The notes under the pieces were generated by a model. That model did not search any database. It saw nothing but the letters and a program-made list of their open reading frames with translations, and was not told the DNA's origin. The translations under genes and the position numbers were made by a program. Below, one piece after another: positions 56,759 through 64,000 of a stretch of 64,000 nt of DNA (position 1 is its first letter; each line of letters opens with the position of its first letter). Source of the stretch: an uncultured Burkholderiaceae bacterium (GTDB lineage Bacteria > Pseudomonadota > Gammaproteobacteria > Burkholderiales > Burkholderiaceae_B); the NCBI GenBank assembly GCA_934525625.1, contig CAKSZL010000003.1, positions 124,001-188,000 on the forward strand. The letters are read 5' to 3'.

Positions 56759-57421
56759 ATGGAATACCTAAGCCTTCTTGCGAACTTTCTGCTGCACGTC
56801 GATCAGCACCTGGCCGCCCTGCTGTCCCAATACGGAGGCTGGATTTACGCCATTCTGTTTCTGATCGTCTTTTGCGAAACCGGCCTGGTGGTCATGCCTT
56901 TCCTGCCCGGCGACTCCCTTCTGTTCATCGCCGGCGCGCTGGCGGCCGGCGGCGGCATGAACCCATGGCTGGTGGCCGCCGTCCTGTTCGCGGCCGCGAT
57001 CCTCGGGGATACGGTTAACTATGCCATAGGCCGGCACTTCGGCAAACGCATCGAACGATGGCCGAACAGCCGCTTCTTCAAGCGCAGCGCGCTGGACTAT
57101 ACCCGCGGTTTTTACGAACGCCATGGCGGCAAAACCATCATCATCGCCCGCTTCATGCCGCTGGTGCGTACGTTCGCGCCATTCGTGGCCGGCATGGCGC
57201 CCATGGCCTACCGGCGCTTCGCCGCGTTCAACGTGCTGGGAGCCGCCTTATGGGTAGGCCCGCTGGTGATGCTGGGCTACTGGTTCGGCAATTTTCCGTT
57301 CATCAAAAACAACCTGACGGCAGTCATCCTGGGTATCGTCGCCCTGTCGCTGACGCCGTTGATGCTGGCCTGGCTGCGCCATCGCCGGGCCTCGGCGCGC
57401 AAGGCAGTCTCGCACCCATAG
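56759..57421 (+). CDS. DedA-family membrane protein
   Basis: A 220-residue DedA (SNARE-associated/VTT) protein. FCETGLVVMPFLPGDSLLFIAGALAA and IIARFMPLVRTFAPFVAGMAPMAYRRF are the two conserved blocks, including the functionally important acidic and Arg residues. Recent work links DedA proteins to lipid-carrier (for example undecaprenyl phosphate) recycling and membrane homeostasis. A GGAAG site precedes ATG 56759. It is convergent with the chemoreceptor gene. Confidence 0.93.
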   Translation: MEYLSLLANFLLHVDQHLAALLSQYGGWIYAILFLIVFCETGLVVMPFLPGDSLLFIAGALAAGGGMNPWLVAAVLFAAAILGDTVNYAIGRHFGKRIERWPNSRFFKRSALDYTRGFYERHGGKTIIIARFMPLVRTFAPFVAGMAPMAYRRFAAFNVLGAALWVGPLVMLGYWFGNFPFIKNNLTAVILGIVALSLTPLMLAWLRHRRASARKAVSHP

Positions 57422-57437
57422 GACGAATCGCCAGGCC

Positions 57438-59063
57438 TTAGCCGTGCGTCATCGCCAACGGCAATGCCGCGCGCGGTTCGTGCGCCAGCGCGGGGCTGTC
57501 GCGGCGGGCCGATGCATGGCCGCCCTGGCCGCTCAGGCGGAAGGTGGCGACGATACGGGCCAGGCTGCCCGCCTGTTCCTGCAGGCTGTTGGAAGCGGCG
57601 GCGGCTTCCTCGACCAGGGCGGCGTTCTGGTGCGTAACCTGGTCCATCTGGCCGACGGCGCGGTTGATTTCGTCTATGCCTATGCTTTGCTCTTGGCTGG
57701 CGGCCGTGATTTCACCCATGATGTCGGTGACGCGCTGGATGCTGCTGACGGTTTCCGTCATGGCCGAGCCCGCCGCCGTCACCAGGCGGTTGCCTTCTTC
57801 GGTGGTGGAAACCGAAGCGTCGATCAAAGCCTTGATTTCCTTCGCCGACGCCGCGCTGCGTTGGGCCAGCGTACGCACTTCAGCGGCCACGACGGCAAAG
57901 CCCCGGCCCTGTTCGCCCGCGCGGGCGGCCTCGACGGCGGCGTTCAGCGCCAGAATGTTGGTCTGGAAGGCAATGCCATCGATGACACTGATGATGTCCA
58001 CGACTTTCTTGGACGACTCGTTGATGGCGCCCATGGTCTCGACCACCTGCGAAACGACCTCGCCGCCCTTGATCGCCACATCCGCGGCGGAGGCCGCCAG
58101 CATGGAGGCCTGCTTGGCGTTGTCGGCATTCTGCTTGACCGTGGTGGTCAACTGTTCCATGGTGGCGGCGGTTTCCGCCAAGGAGCTTGCCTGCTGTTCG
58201 GTGCGCGAGGAAAGGTCCATATTGCCCACGGCGATCTGGCCCGAGGCCGTGGCGATGGCGTCGGCGCCGCCGCGCACGTCCCGCACCACGTCGGTCAGGC
58301 TGTCGTTCATGCCCTTGAGGGCTTGCAACAGCCGGCTGGTTTCATCGCGCCCTTCGACGACGATGTGGCTGGTCAAGTCGCGCGAGGACACCGTTTGCGC
58401 CAATTGCAAAGCGCGCTGCAGCGGCCGTGTAATCGAACGGGTAATGGCGACGGCCATCAGCAGCCCGGCCAGTAGCGCCACGACGCCCAGTCCGATGAAC
58501 AGATTGCGGCCGAAGGCGTTGTTTTCGGCCAGCGTGGCCGAGGCCTGATTGATCAGCTCCGTTTGAAAAACCAGCAAATCATCGACGCTTTTCAGATACG
58601 CCTGCTGCAGGGCGGGCATTTGCGTCTGGAAGAAGCGCTCGGCTTCCTGGGTCTGGCCGTTGGCCTGCTGTTCCATCGCGTTTGCACGCGCCGTGCGGTA
58701 TTCGTTGCGCTTGACCAGGACGGTATCGAAAAGCTGGCGGGCCTGGGGGTTGCTCAGGCGCTGGCCGAGTTCGTCCTGCAGTTTGGTGACGGCCGCGCTG
58801 GTGGAGGCCATGCCGTCCTGGAAGTACTTTTTGACGGCCGGATCGGTGGATTTGACCACCGCCATCGTGCCGATGCCGTTCAAGGCGATGGCCTTGTCCC
58901 ATTCGGCGATCATGCGCTCGTTGTGCAGCAGATGGTCGACGATTTCGCTGGTTTGGTTCGACTCGTACAGGCGCCACAGGCCGGTTCCGGCCAGCACGGC
59001 GACGAGCATCAGCATAAAGGTAAACGCGATGGTCAGCCGCGTACCGATCTTCAGGTTGTTCAT
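57438..59063 (-). CDS. Methyl-accepting chemotaxis protein (4HB sensor, HAMP)
   Basis: A 541-residue chemoreceptor. TM1 (~10-30) is followed by a four-helix-bundle sensor domain (~30-190), TM2 ([20 protein letters not shown]), a HAMP domain ([23 protein letters not shown]) and a long signalling coiled coil with the hairpin tip [34 protein letters not shown]. The C-terminus lacks a NWETF-type CheR/CheB tether. A possible flagellar-sigma promoter lies upstream. The ligand is unknown. Confidence 0.94.
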   Translation of the reverse strand: MNNLKIGTRLTIAFTFMLMLVAVLAGTGLWRLYESNQTSEIVDHLLHNERMIAEWDKAIALNGIGTMAVVKSTDPAVKKYFQDGMASTSAAVTKLQDELGQRLSNPQARQLFDTVLVKRNEYRTARANAMEQQANGQTQEAERFFQTQMPALQQAYLKSVDDLLVFQTELINQASATLAENNAFGRNLFIGLGVVALLAGLLMAVAITRSITRPLQRALQLAQTVSSRDLTSHIVVEGRDETSRLLQALKGMNDSLTDVVRDVRGGADAIATASGQIAVGNMDLSSRTEQQASSLAETAATMEQLTTTVKQNADNAKQASMLAASAADVAIKGGEVVSQVVETMGAINESSKKVVDIISVIDGIAFQTNILALNAAVEAARAGEQGRGFAVVAAEVRTLAQRSAASAKEIKALIDASVSTTEEGNRLVTAAGSAMTETVSSIQRVTDIMGEITAASQEQSIGIDEINRAVGQMDQVTHQNAALVEEAAAASNSLQEQAGSLARIVATFRLSGQGGHASARRDSPALAHEPRAALPLAMTHG

Positions 59064-59114
59064 CGGAAATCTCTGGAAATGATAAGAAGGGGGTTGGGTT
59101 TCCCACTCCCTCGC

Positions 59115-59141
59115 TTAACGGCAGAAATATCCAAACGAATA
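59115..59141 (-). promoter_or_regulatory. Candidate FliA (sigma-28) promoter of the chemoreceptor gene
   Basis: On the minus strand, GCCGTTAA (59115-59122) matches the flagellar sigma -10 GCCGATAA in 7 of 8 bases, and TATTCGTT (59134-59141) lies exactly 11 bp upstream, matching TAAAGTTT in 4 of 8. The position, about 45 bp before the start codon, suits a chemotaxis gene. The weak -35 keeps this tentative. Confidence 0.4.
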
Positions 59142-59151
59142 GGGCCGGTTT

Positions 59152-59207
59152 CAAAAAACAACCAGATATTGCAGGCTAGGCTGTCCCTCGCATAGCCCAG
59201 CCTGCAA
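59152..59207 (-). terminator. Intrinsic terminator of purL
   Basis: On the minus strand a 9-bp stem (TTGCAGGCT 59169-59177 with AGCCTGCAA 59199-59207) continues, after one unpaired base on each side, with GGCT/AGCC around an 11-base loop. A run of six T's follows about nine bases beyond the stem. It lies just past the purL stop and probably terminates purL before the chemoreceptor promoter. Confidence 0.55.
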
Positions 59208-59219
59208 ACTAAGCCGCCC

Positions 59220-62200
59220 TCAACCCAGCCAGACGCGCGCGTTGCGGAACATACGCAGCCAGGGGCCGGTGTCGCCGCCGCTGTCTCGCGGGCCCCAGCT
59301 TTCGGGCGCCCACGAGTACATGGCTCGGCGCGTCACGCGTTCAGGGTGCGGCATCATGATGGTAAAGCGGCCGTCCTGCGTGGTGACGCCCGCCAGGCCG
59401 CCAGGGCTGCCGTTGGGGTTGAAGGGATACGCCTCGGTGCGCCTGCCGCGGTTGTCCACGTAATACAAGGCGCCCAGCACTTGCGCCGCATCGCCCTGGG
59501 GCGTGAAATCGGCGCGGCCTTCGCCATGGGCCACGGCGATGGGCACGCGCGTGCCGGCCATGCCCTGCAGGAACAGCGAAGGCGACTCGGGCACTTCCAC
59601 CAGGGTCAGGCGGGCCTCGTATTTTTCGGAAGTATTGCGCACGAAGCGCGGCCAGTGCTGCGCGCCGGGAATCAGGTCGGCCAGCGCCGCCATCATCTGG
59701 CAGCCGTTGCACACGCCCAGGCCGAAGGTATCGCCGCGCGCGAAGAACGATGCGAATTGATCGGCAAGCAACGGGTTGAAGCGTATGGTGCGCGCCCAGC
59801 CTTCGCCCGCGCCCAGCACGTCGCCGTAACTGAAGCCGCCCACGGCGACCACGCCCTGCACGTCGTCCAGGCGCGCACGGCCCGCGATCAGGTCGCTCAT
59901 GTGCACGTCCCAGGCCTCGAAGCCGGCCTTGTCGAAGGCCCAGGCCATTTCCACCTGGCTGTTGCAGCCCTGCTCGCGCAGAATCGCCACGCGCGGACGC
60001 TTGCCCGTGGCGATGAACGGCGCGGCCACGTCTTGCTGCGGGTCGAACGGCACTTGCGCGTTCAGGCCGGGGTCGTCGGCCAGCAGCCAGACGTCGTGTT
60101 CGGCCTGGGCGCAGTCCGGGTTGTCGCGCGCGGCCATGATGCGATGCGTGACCAGGCTCCATTCGAGCGCCAGTTCGGCGCGCGTAGCCTGATAGATGCA
60201 CTTGCCGTCGCTGAACACCTCGACCTGGTCGCCGCCGTTCAGGCTACCCACCACGTGCGAGCACGCCGACAGGCCGGCCTCGCGCAGGCGGCGCAGCACA
60301 TTGTTGCGTTCGGCCTGCGGCACTTGCAGCACGGCGCCCAGCTCTTCGTTGAACAGCGCGGCCAGCACGGCCTCGTTGCGCTGCACCGCCACCTGTTCGG
60401 GGCGGATCTTGTAGTCGCCCCAGTCCGCCGTATTGGGGTCGATGGTCAGCATGTCCAGGTTCAGGCTGACGCCGGTGCGCCCGGCGAAGGCCATTTCGCA
60501 GGCCGTCGCCAGCAGGCCGCCGTCGGAGCGATCGTGGTAGGCCAGCACCAGGCCGTCGTCCGCCAGTTGGCGCACGGTGCGGAAGAAGGCTTTCATCGTT
60601 TCGGCGTCGGCGGCGTCGGGCACGCTCTCACCCACTTGATTGAAGGCCTGGGCCAGCACCGAGCCGCCCATGCGATGGCGGCCCTGGCCCAGATCGATGA
60701 GGATGAGCGAGGTGGCGCCGGCATCGGTACGCAGCTGCGGCGTCAGGCTGCGGCGCACGTCTTGCACCGGCGCGAAGGCCGTCACCACCAGCGATACCGG
60801 CGACACCACGGCTTTATCTTCGCCCTCTTCCCGCCACGTGGTGCGCATGGACAAGGAATCCTTGCCCACCGGAATCGACAGGCCCATGGCCTGGCACCAT
60901 TCACTCACGGCGCTCACCGTGTCGTAAAGAGCGGCATCCTGGCCCGGCGCGCCGCAGGCCGCCATCCAGTTGGCGGACAGCTTGATGTCTTCCAGCGCGC
61001 GCACGTCGGCGCTGACCAGGTTGGTCAGGGCCTCGGCCACCGCCATGCGACCCGAGGCCGGCGCGTCGATGACGGCCAGCGGGCTGCGTTCGCCCATGGC
61101 CATGGCTTCGCCCTGCATGCCCTCGAAATCCGCCAGGGTGACGGCGCAATCGGCCACCGGCACCTGCCAGGGGCCCACCATCTGGTCGCGGCTGCTCAGG
61201 CCGCCCACGGTGCGGTCGCCAATCGTGATCAGAAAGCTTTTGTTGGCCACCGTGGGATGGCGCAGCACGCGCTTGACGGCTTCGTCCAGTTCGATGACGG
61301 CAAGATCCAGCGGCTCGGCGGCGCCGGGCAGGCGCCGCACGTCGCGCAGCATGCGCGGCGGCTTGCCCAGGATGACGTCCACGGGCACGTCCACCGGGCG
61401 CGGCAACTGCGGCTGCGAACCCTCTTGCGCGGCAGCCACGCCTTCCAGGCCTTCGCCCCAGGTAACGCGCAACTGGCGCTCTTCGGTGGCCACACCCACG
61501 ATGGCGTAGGGGCAGCGCTCGCGATCGGCCAGCGCGGCGAAGCGCGGCAGGTCTTCTTTCAGCAGGGCCAGCACATAGCGTTCCTGCGATTCGTTGCTCC
61601 AGATTTCCGCCGCCGACAGGCCGGACTCTTCCAGGTGCACTTGCTGCAATTCAAAGATGGCGCCGCGGCCGGCGTCGTTGACGAGCTCGGGGAAAGCGTT
61701 GGACAAACCGCCCGCGCCCACGTCGTGTATGGCCAGGATGGGATTCTGCTCGCCCATCTGCCAGCAGCGGTCTATGACTTCCTGCGCGCGGCGCTGGATC
61801 TCGGGATTGCCGCGCTGCACCGAGTCGAAATCGAGTTCGGCCCGGTTGGCGCCCACGCCCATGCTGGACGCCGCGCCGCCGCCCATGCCTATGCGCATGC
61901 CCGGCCCGCCCAATTGGATCAGCAAGGCGCCCGGCGGCAGCGGGTCTTTCTTGACCAGGCGTTCGTCTATGCTGCCCAGGCCGCCCGCGATCATGATGGG
62001 CTTGTGATAGCCCCAGCGCGTACCGCCCGCCGTCTGCTCGAAAGTACGGAAGTAGCCCAGCAGGTTGGGACGGCCGAATTCGTTGTTGAACGCCGCGCCG
62101 CCTATGGGGCCTTCTATCATGATGTCCAGCGCGCTGGCGATGCGGTCCGGACGGCCGTAGGCCGGCTGCTCCCAGGGCTCGACGGCGCCGGGGAACTGCA

Positions 62201-63263
62201 GGTTGGAAACCGTGAAACCCGTCAGCCCGGCCTTGGGTTTGGAGCCGCGCCCCGTGGCGCCCTCGTCGCGGATTTCGCCGCCCGAGCCGGTGGCCGCGCC
62301 GGGGAAAGGTGCGATCGCGGTGGGATGGTTATGGGTTTCCACCTTCATCAAGGTGTGCATGGCCTGTTCGTAGGCCGCGTAAACGGGCTGGCCCTGTTCG
62401 GCCTTGCTCAAGCCGGCATGAAACACCGAACGCTGGCCGCCCTGCATGACGGCGGCGTTGTCGGAATAGGCGACGATGGTGCCCTTGGGCTGGGCCGCAT
62501 GGGTGGCGCGTATCATGCCGAATAGCGTATTGGGCTGCGCCACGCCGTCTATCACCCACTCGGCGTTGAAGATTTTGTGGCGGCAGTGTTCGCTATTGGC
62601 CTGTGCGAACATCATCAGCTCGACGTCGGTCGGGTCGCGCCGCAGGTTCTGGAAGGACTCCGCCAGGTACTCGATTTCGTCGTCGGACAAGGCCAGGCCC
62701 AGCTCCTGGTTGGCCTGTTCCAGCGCTTGGCGCCCCTGCGCCAGCACCGCCACCGTCTGCACCGGCTTGCCGGGCAGCGACACGAACAAGGCCTGGCCGT
62801 CGAAGGCGGCGTCCACCACGGACTCCGTCATGCGGTCGTGCAGCAGGCCGGCCACCTGGGCCAGCTGGTTTTCGTCCAGTTGCTGGGTACGCAGCAAGCC
62901 GCGCGCGGGCTGGATGCCGTAGCGCACGCCGCGCTCGATACGTCGTACGTCCTTCAGGCCGCAGTTGCGCGCAATGTCGGTGGCTTTGCTGGCCCAGGGC
63001 GACACCGTGCCGGGGCGCGGAATCACCCGCAGCACCAAGGCCTGGCACTGCGCGCCATCGGCCGGCTCGGGCGACGCGCTTAGCAGTTCGGCCACCCGCT
63101 GGGCTTGCCCGGCGTCCAGTTTGTCGTTCGACCAAACGTAGAACTCGTAGGAAGCCTGGATATCGGCGATGGGAAGCGACAAGGCGGCGAACTGCCTGAG
63201 CAGGCGCTCGCGACGGAACGGCGACAGAGCGGACGAACCGGAAAAATGCAGAATGGCGGACAC
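59220..63263 (-). CDS. purL: Phosphoribosylformylglycinamidine synthase PurL (large type)
   Basis: A 1347-residue single-chain FGAM synthase converting FGAR, glutamine and ATP to FGAM. The N-terminal PurS-like domain, linker, duplicated synthetase core (for example [20 protein letters not shown]) and the C-terminal glutaminase domain (GVCNGCQMM nucleophile Cys; PHPERV) are all present. GTG 63263 is chosen because it gives the usual start [21 protein letters not shown]; the upstream extension does not look like protein. It follows greB on the same strand after 223 bp, which shows no other gene. Confidence 0.96.
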   Translation of the reverse strand: MSAILHFSGSSALSPFRRERLLRQFAALSLPIADIQASYEFYVWSNDKLDAGQAQRVAELLSASPEPADGAQCQALVLRVIPRPGTVSPWASKATDIARNCGLKDVRRIERGVRYGIQPARGLLRTQQLDENQLAQVAGLLHDRMTESVVDAAFDGQALFVSLPGKPVQTVAVLAQGRQALEQANQELGLALSDDEIEYLAESFQNLRRDPTDVELMMFAQANSEHCRHKIFNAEWVIDGVAQPNTLFGMIRATHAAQPKGTIVAYSDNAAVMQGGQRSVFHAGLSKAEQGQPVYAAYEQAMHTLMKVETHNHPTAIAPFPGAATGSGGEIRDEGATGRGSKPKAGLTGFTVSNLQFPGAVEPWEQPAYGRPDRIASALDIMIEGPIGGAAFNNEFGRPNLLGYFRTFEQTAGGTRWGYHKPIMIAGGLGSIDERLVKKDPLPPGALLIQLGGPGMRIGMGGGAASSMGVGANRAELDFDSVQRGNPEIQRRAQEVIDRCWQMGEQNPILAIHDVGAGGLSNAFPELVNDAGRGAIFELQQVHLEESGLSAAEIWSNESQERYVLALLKEDLPRFAALADRERCPYAIVGVATEERQLRVTWGEGLEGVAAAQEGSQPQLPRPVDVPVDVILGKPPRMLRDVRRLPGAAEPLDLAVIELDEAVKRVLRHPTVANKSFLITIGDRTVGGLSSRDQMVGPWQVPVADCAVTLADFEGMQGEAMAMGERSPLAVIDAPASGRMAVAEALTNLVSADVRALEDIKLSANWMAACGAPGQDAALYDTVSAVSEWCQAMGLSIPVGKDSLSMRTTWREEGEDKAVVSPVSLVVTAFAPVQDVRRSLTPQLRTDAGATSLILIDLGQGRHRMGGSVLAQAFNQVGESVPDAADAETMKAFFRTVRQLADDGLVLAYHDRSDGGLLATACEMAFAGRTGVSLNLDMLTIDPNTADWGDYKIRPEQVAVQRNEAVLAALFNEELGAVLQVPQAERNNVLRRLREAGLSACSHVVGSLNGGDQVEVFSDGKCIYQATRAELALEWSLVTHRIMAARDNPDCAQAEHDVWLLADDPGLNAQVPFDPQQDVAAPFIATGKRPRVAILREQGCNSQVEMAWAFDKAGFEAWDVHMSDLIAGRARLDDVQGVVAVGGFSYGDVLGAGEGWARTIRFNPLLADQFASFFARGDTFGLGVCNGCQMMAALADLIPGAQHWPRFVRNTSEKYEARLTLVEVPESPSLFLQGMAGTRVPIAVAHGEGRADFTPQGDAAQVLGALYYVDNRGRRTEAYPFNPNGSPGGLAGVTTQDGRFTIMMPHPERVTRRAMYSWAPESWGPRDSGGDTGPWLRMFRNARVWLG

Positions 63264-63486
63264 GGCGGGTAAACCAGAAAATGGGGAGGGAATGACACCA
63301 GCCCGCCATTTTAGCCTCAGGCGCCGAAATCCATCAGCGCCGGCAGACGTGGTCCGGTCATCCGGCCTGCGCAAACCCGCTTGACTGCGGCTCGCCTATG
63401 CGCCCGCTGCTGGTTTGCAAGGCCAACTCGGGGTTGAGCGCGGCGCTGGCTCCGGTTTGCCCCGGCCCGGTTTTCTCCCGGCTTCG

Positions 63487-64000
63487 TCAGGCCTCTTCCG
63501 GCCCGTCCGGATAGCGGACTTCCAGGATTTCCAGCTCATCCAGACCGGCCGGCGTGCGCAGGGTGACGACATCGCCCTCGCGCGCCTTGGTCAGCGCACG
63601 CGCCACCGGGGATATCCAGCTGATGCGTCCTTGCAGCGGCTCGGCTTCGTCCACCCCGACAATGGTGATGGTGAACGCTTCGCCGGTCTTGTCTTCGTAA
63701 ACCACCGTCGCGCCGAAAAACACCTGATCGCGATTGGGCTGGCGCCAGGCTTCGACCACCTCGGCGCGTTCCAGGCGTTTGGTAAGAAAACGAATGCGGC
63801 GGTCGATCTCTCGCAGCCTCTTCTTGCCGTACAGATAATCGCCATTCTCGGAGCGGTCGCCATTGGACGCCGCCCAGGACACCACCTGCACGACGGACGG
63901 GCGCTCCTCGTTCATCAGATGTTCCAGTTCGCGGCGCAGACGCAGGTAACCCTGCTGCGTCATGTAATTGGGCGCCCCTTGCGGCAATGCGACGGCCTCG
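63487..64000 (-). CDS. greB: Transcript cleavage factor GreB (5' end outside window)
   Basis: The visible 171 codons encode a GreA/GreB factor: an N-terminal coiled coil (QQGYLRLRRELEHLMNEERPSVV, with SNGDRSENGDYLYGKKRLREIDRRIRFL at the tip and second helix, including acidic tip residues) and a C-terminal FKBP-like domain (FFGATVVYEDKTGEAFTITIVG, SPVARAL). The GreB-like spacing suggests greB rather than greA. The open frame continues to the window edge (EAVALPQGAPNYMT), so the true start lies outside; an internal TTG at 63987 is not the likely start. Confidence 0.92.
   Translation of the reverse strand, partial: EAVALPQGAPNYMTQQGYLRLRRELEHLMNEERPSVVQVVSWAASNGDRSENGDYLYGKKRLREIDRRIRFLTKRLERAEVVEAWRQPNRDQVFFGATVVYEDKTGEAFTITIVGVDEAEPLQGRISWISPVARALTKAREGDVVTLRTPAGLDELEILEVRYPDGPEEA

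Noticed and set aside
59346..62525. A 1059-codon open frame on the plus strand
   Set aside because: It is the antisense shadow of purL; its protein is Arg/His/Gln-rich with no domain, as expected in GC-rich DNA.

Overview
The window is one 64 kb piece of a GC-rich betaproteobacterial chromosome. Gene order and protein sequences (gmk-rpoZ-spoT, nadE-glnB, surE-pcm-nlpD, a 1347-residue PurL, greB with an N-terminal extension) fit the family Alcaligenaceae, near Bordetella, Achromobacter or Pusillimonas. This is inferred from family knowledge; no search was run. It is mostly housekeeping DNA with very tight packing: many gene pairs share an ATGA start/stop overlap, and several convergent or divergent neighbours overlap by a few bases. 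No rRNA, tRNA, CRISPR array, transposase, phage gene or plasmid origin was seen.

Layout. 1-6.8 kb: a minus-strand RND multidrug efflux operon (adaptor, pump, outer-membrane channel) running into pdxJ and a partial gene. 7-11.3 kb: a three-part ABC importer of the TrpXYZ/PF04392 type behind xth and a spermidine-synthase-like gene. 11.5-15.1 kb: a small acidic orphan, gmk, rpoZ, spoT. 15.1-17.4 kb: an EamA transporter, then ybbA and tesA as a divergent pair whose start codons overlap. 17.5-17.7 kb: a large nested inverted repeat between convergent genes. 17.8-27.8 kb: ppiD, rlmJ, an RsuA-family pseudouridine synthase, an orphan amino-acid binding protein, glnB, nadE, an MscS channel, argH, slyX. 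27.9-34.1 kb: a sulfate-ester/sulfonate acquisition cluster (cytoplasmic sulfatase, two permeases, ATPase, binding protein, divergent LysR regulator) that looks like an accessory insert of somewhat lower GC. 34.2-38.7 kb: rlmD, a PolB-like exonuclease, nlpD, pcm, surE. 38.9-46.6 kb: a SleB-type hydrolase, plsY, purT, tsaD, a purine permease, a thioredoxin-like gene, yigZ, ybiT. 46.9-52.3 kb: ldcA with a His/Asp-rich head, tadA, a HAD hydrolase, lldD, nnr. 52.5-57.4 kb: yadGH-like ABC exporter, lrgAB-like pair, an MFS transporter, a DedA protein. 57.4-64 kb: a chemoreceptor with a possible flagellar-sigma promoter, purL, and greB cut by the window edge.

The most complete functional system is the sulfatase cluster. 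A sulfate ester or sulfonate would be bound in the periplasm, imported by the two-permease ABC transporter and cut by a sulfatase that has no signal peptide, under control of the divergent LysR protein; the layout resembles the Pseudomonas atsRBC-atsA system. The most unusual non-coding signals are the 222-bp nested palindrome at 17,511-17,732 (35-bp perfect arms) and a 34-bp uninterrupted perfect palindrome at 56,650-56,683.
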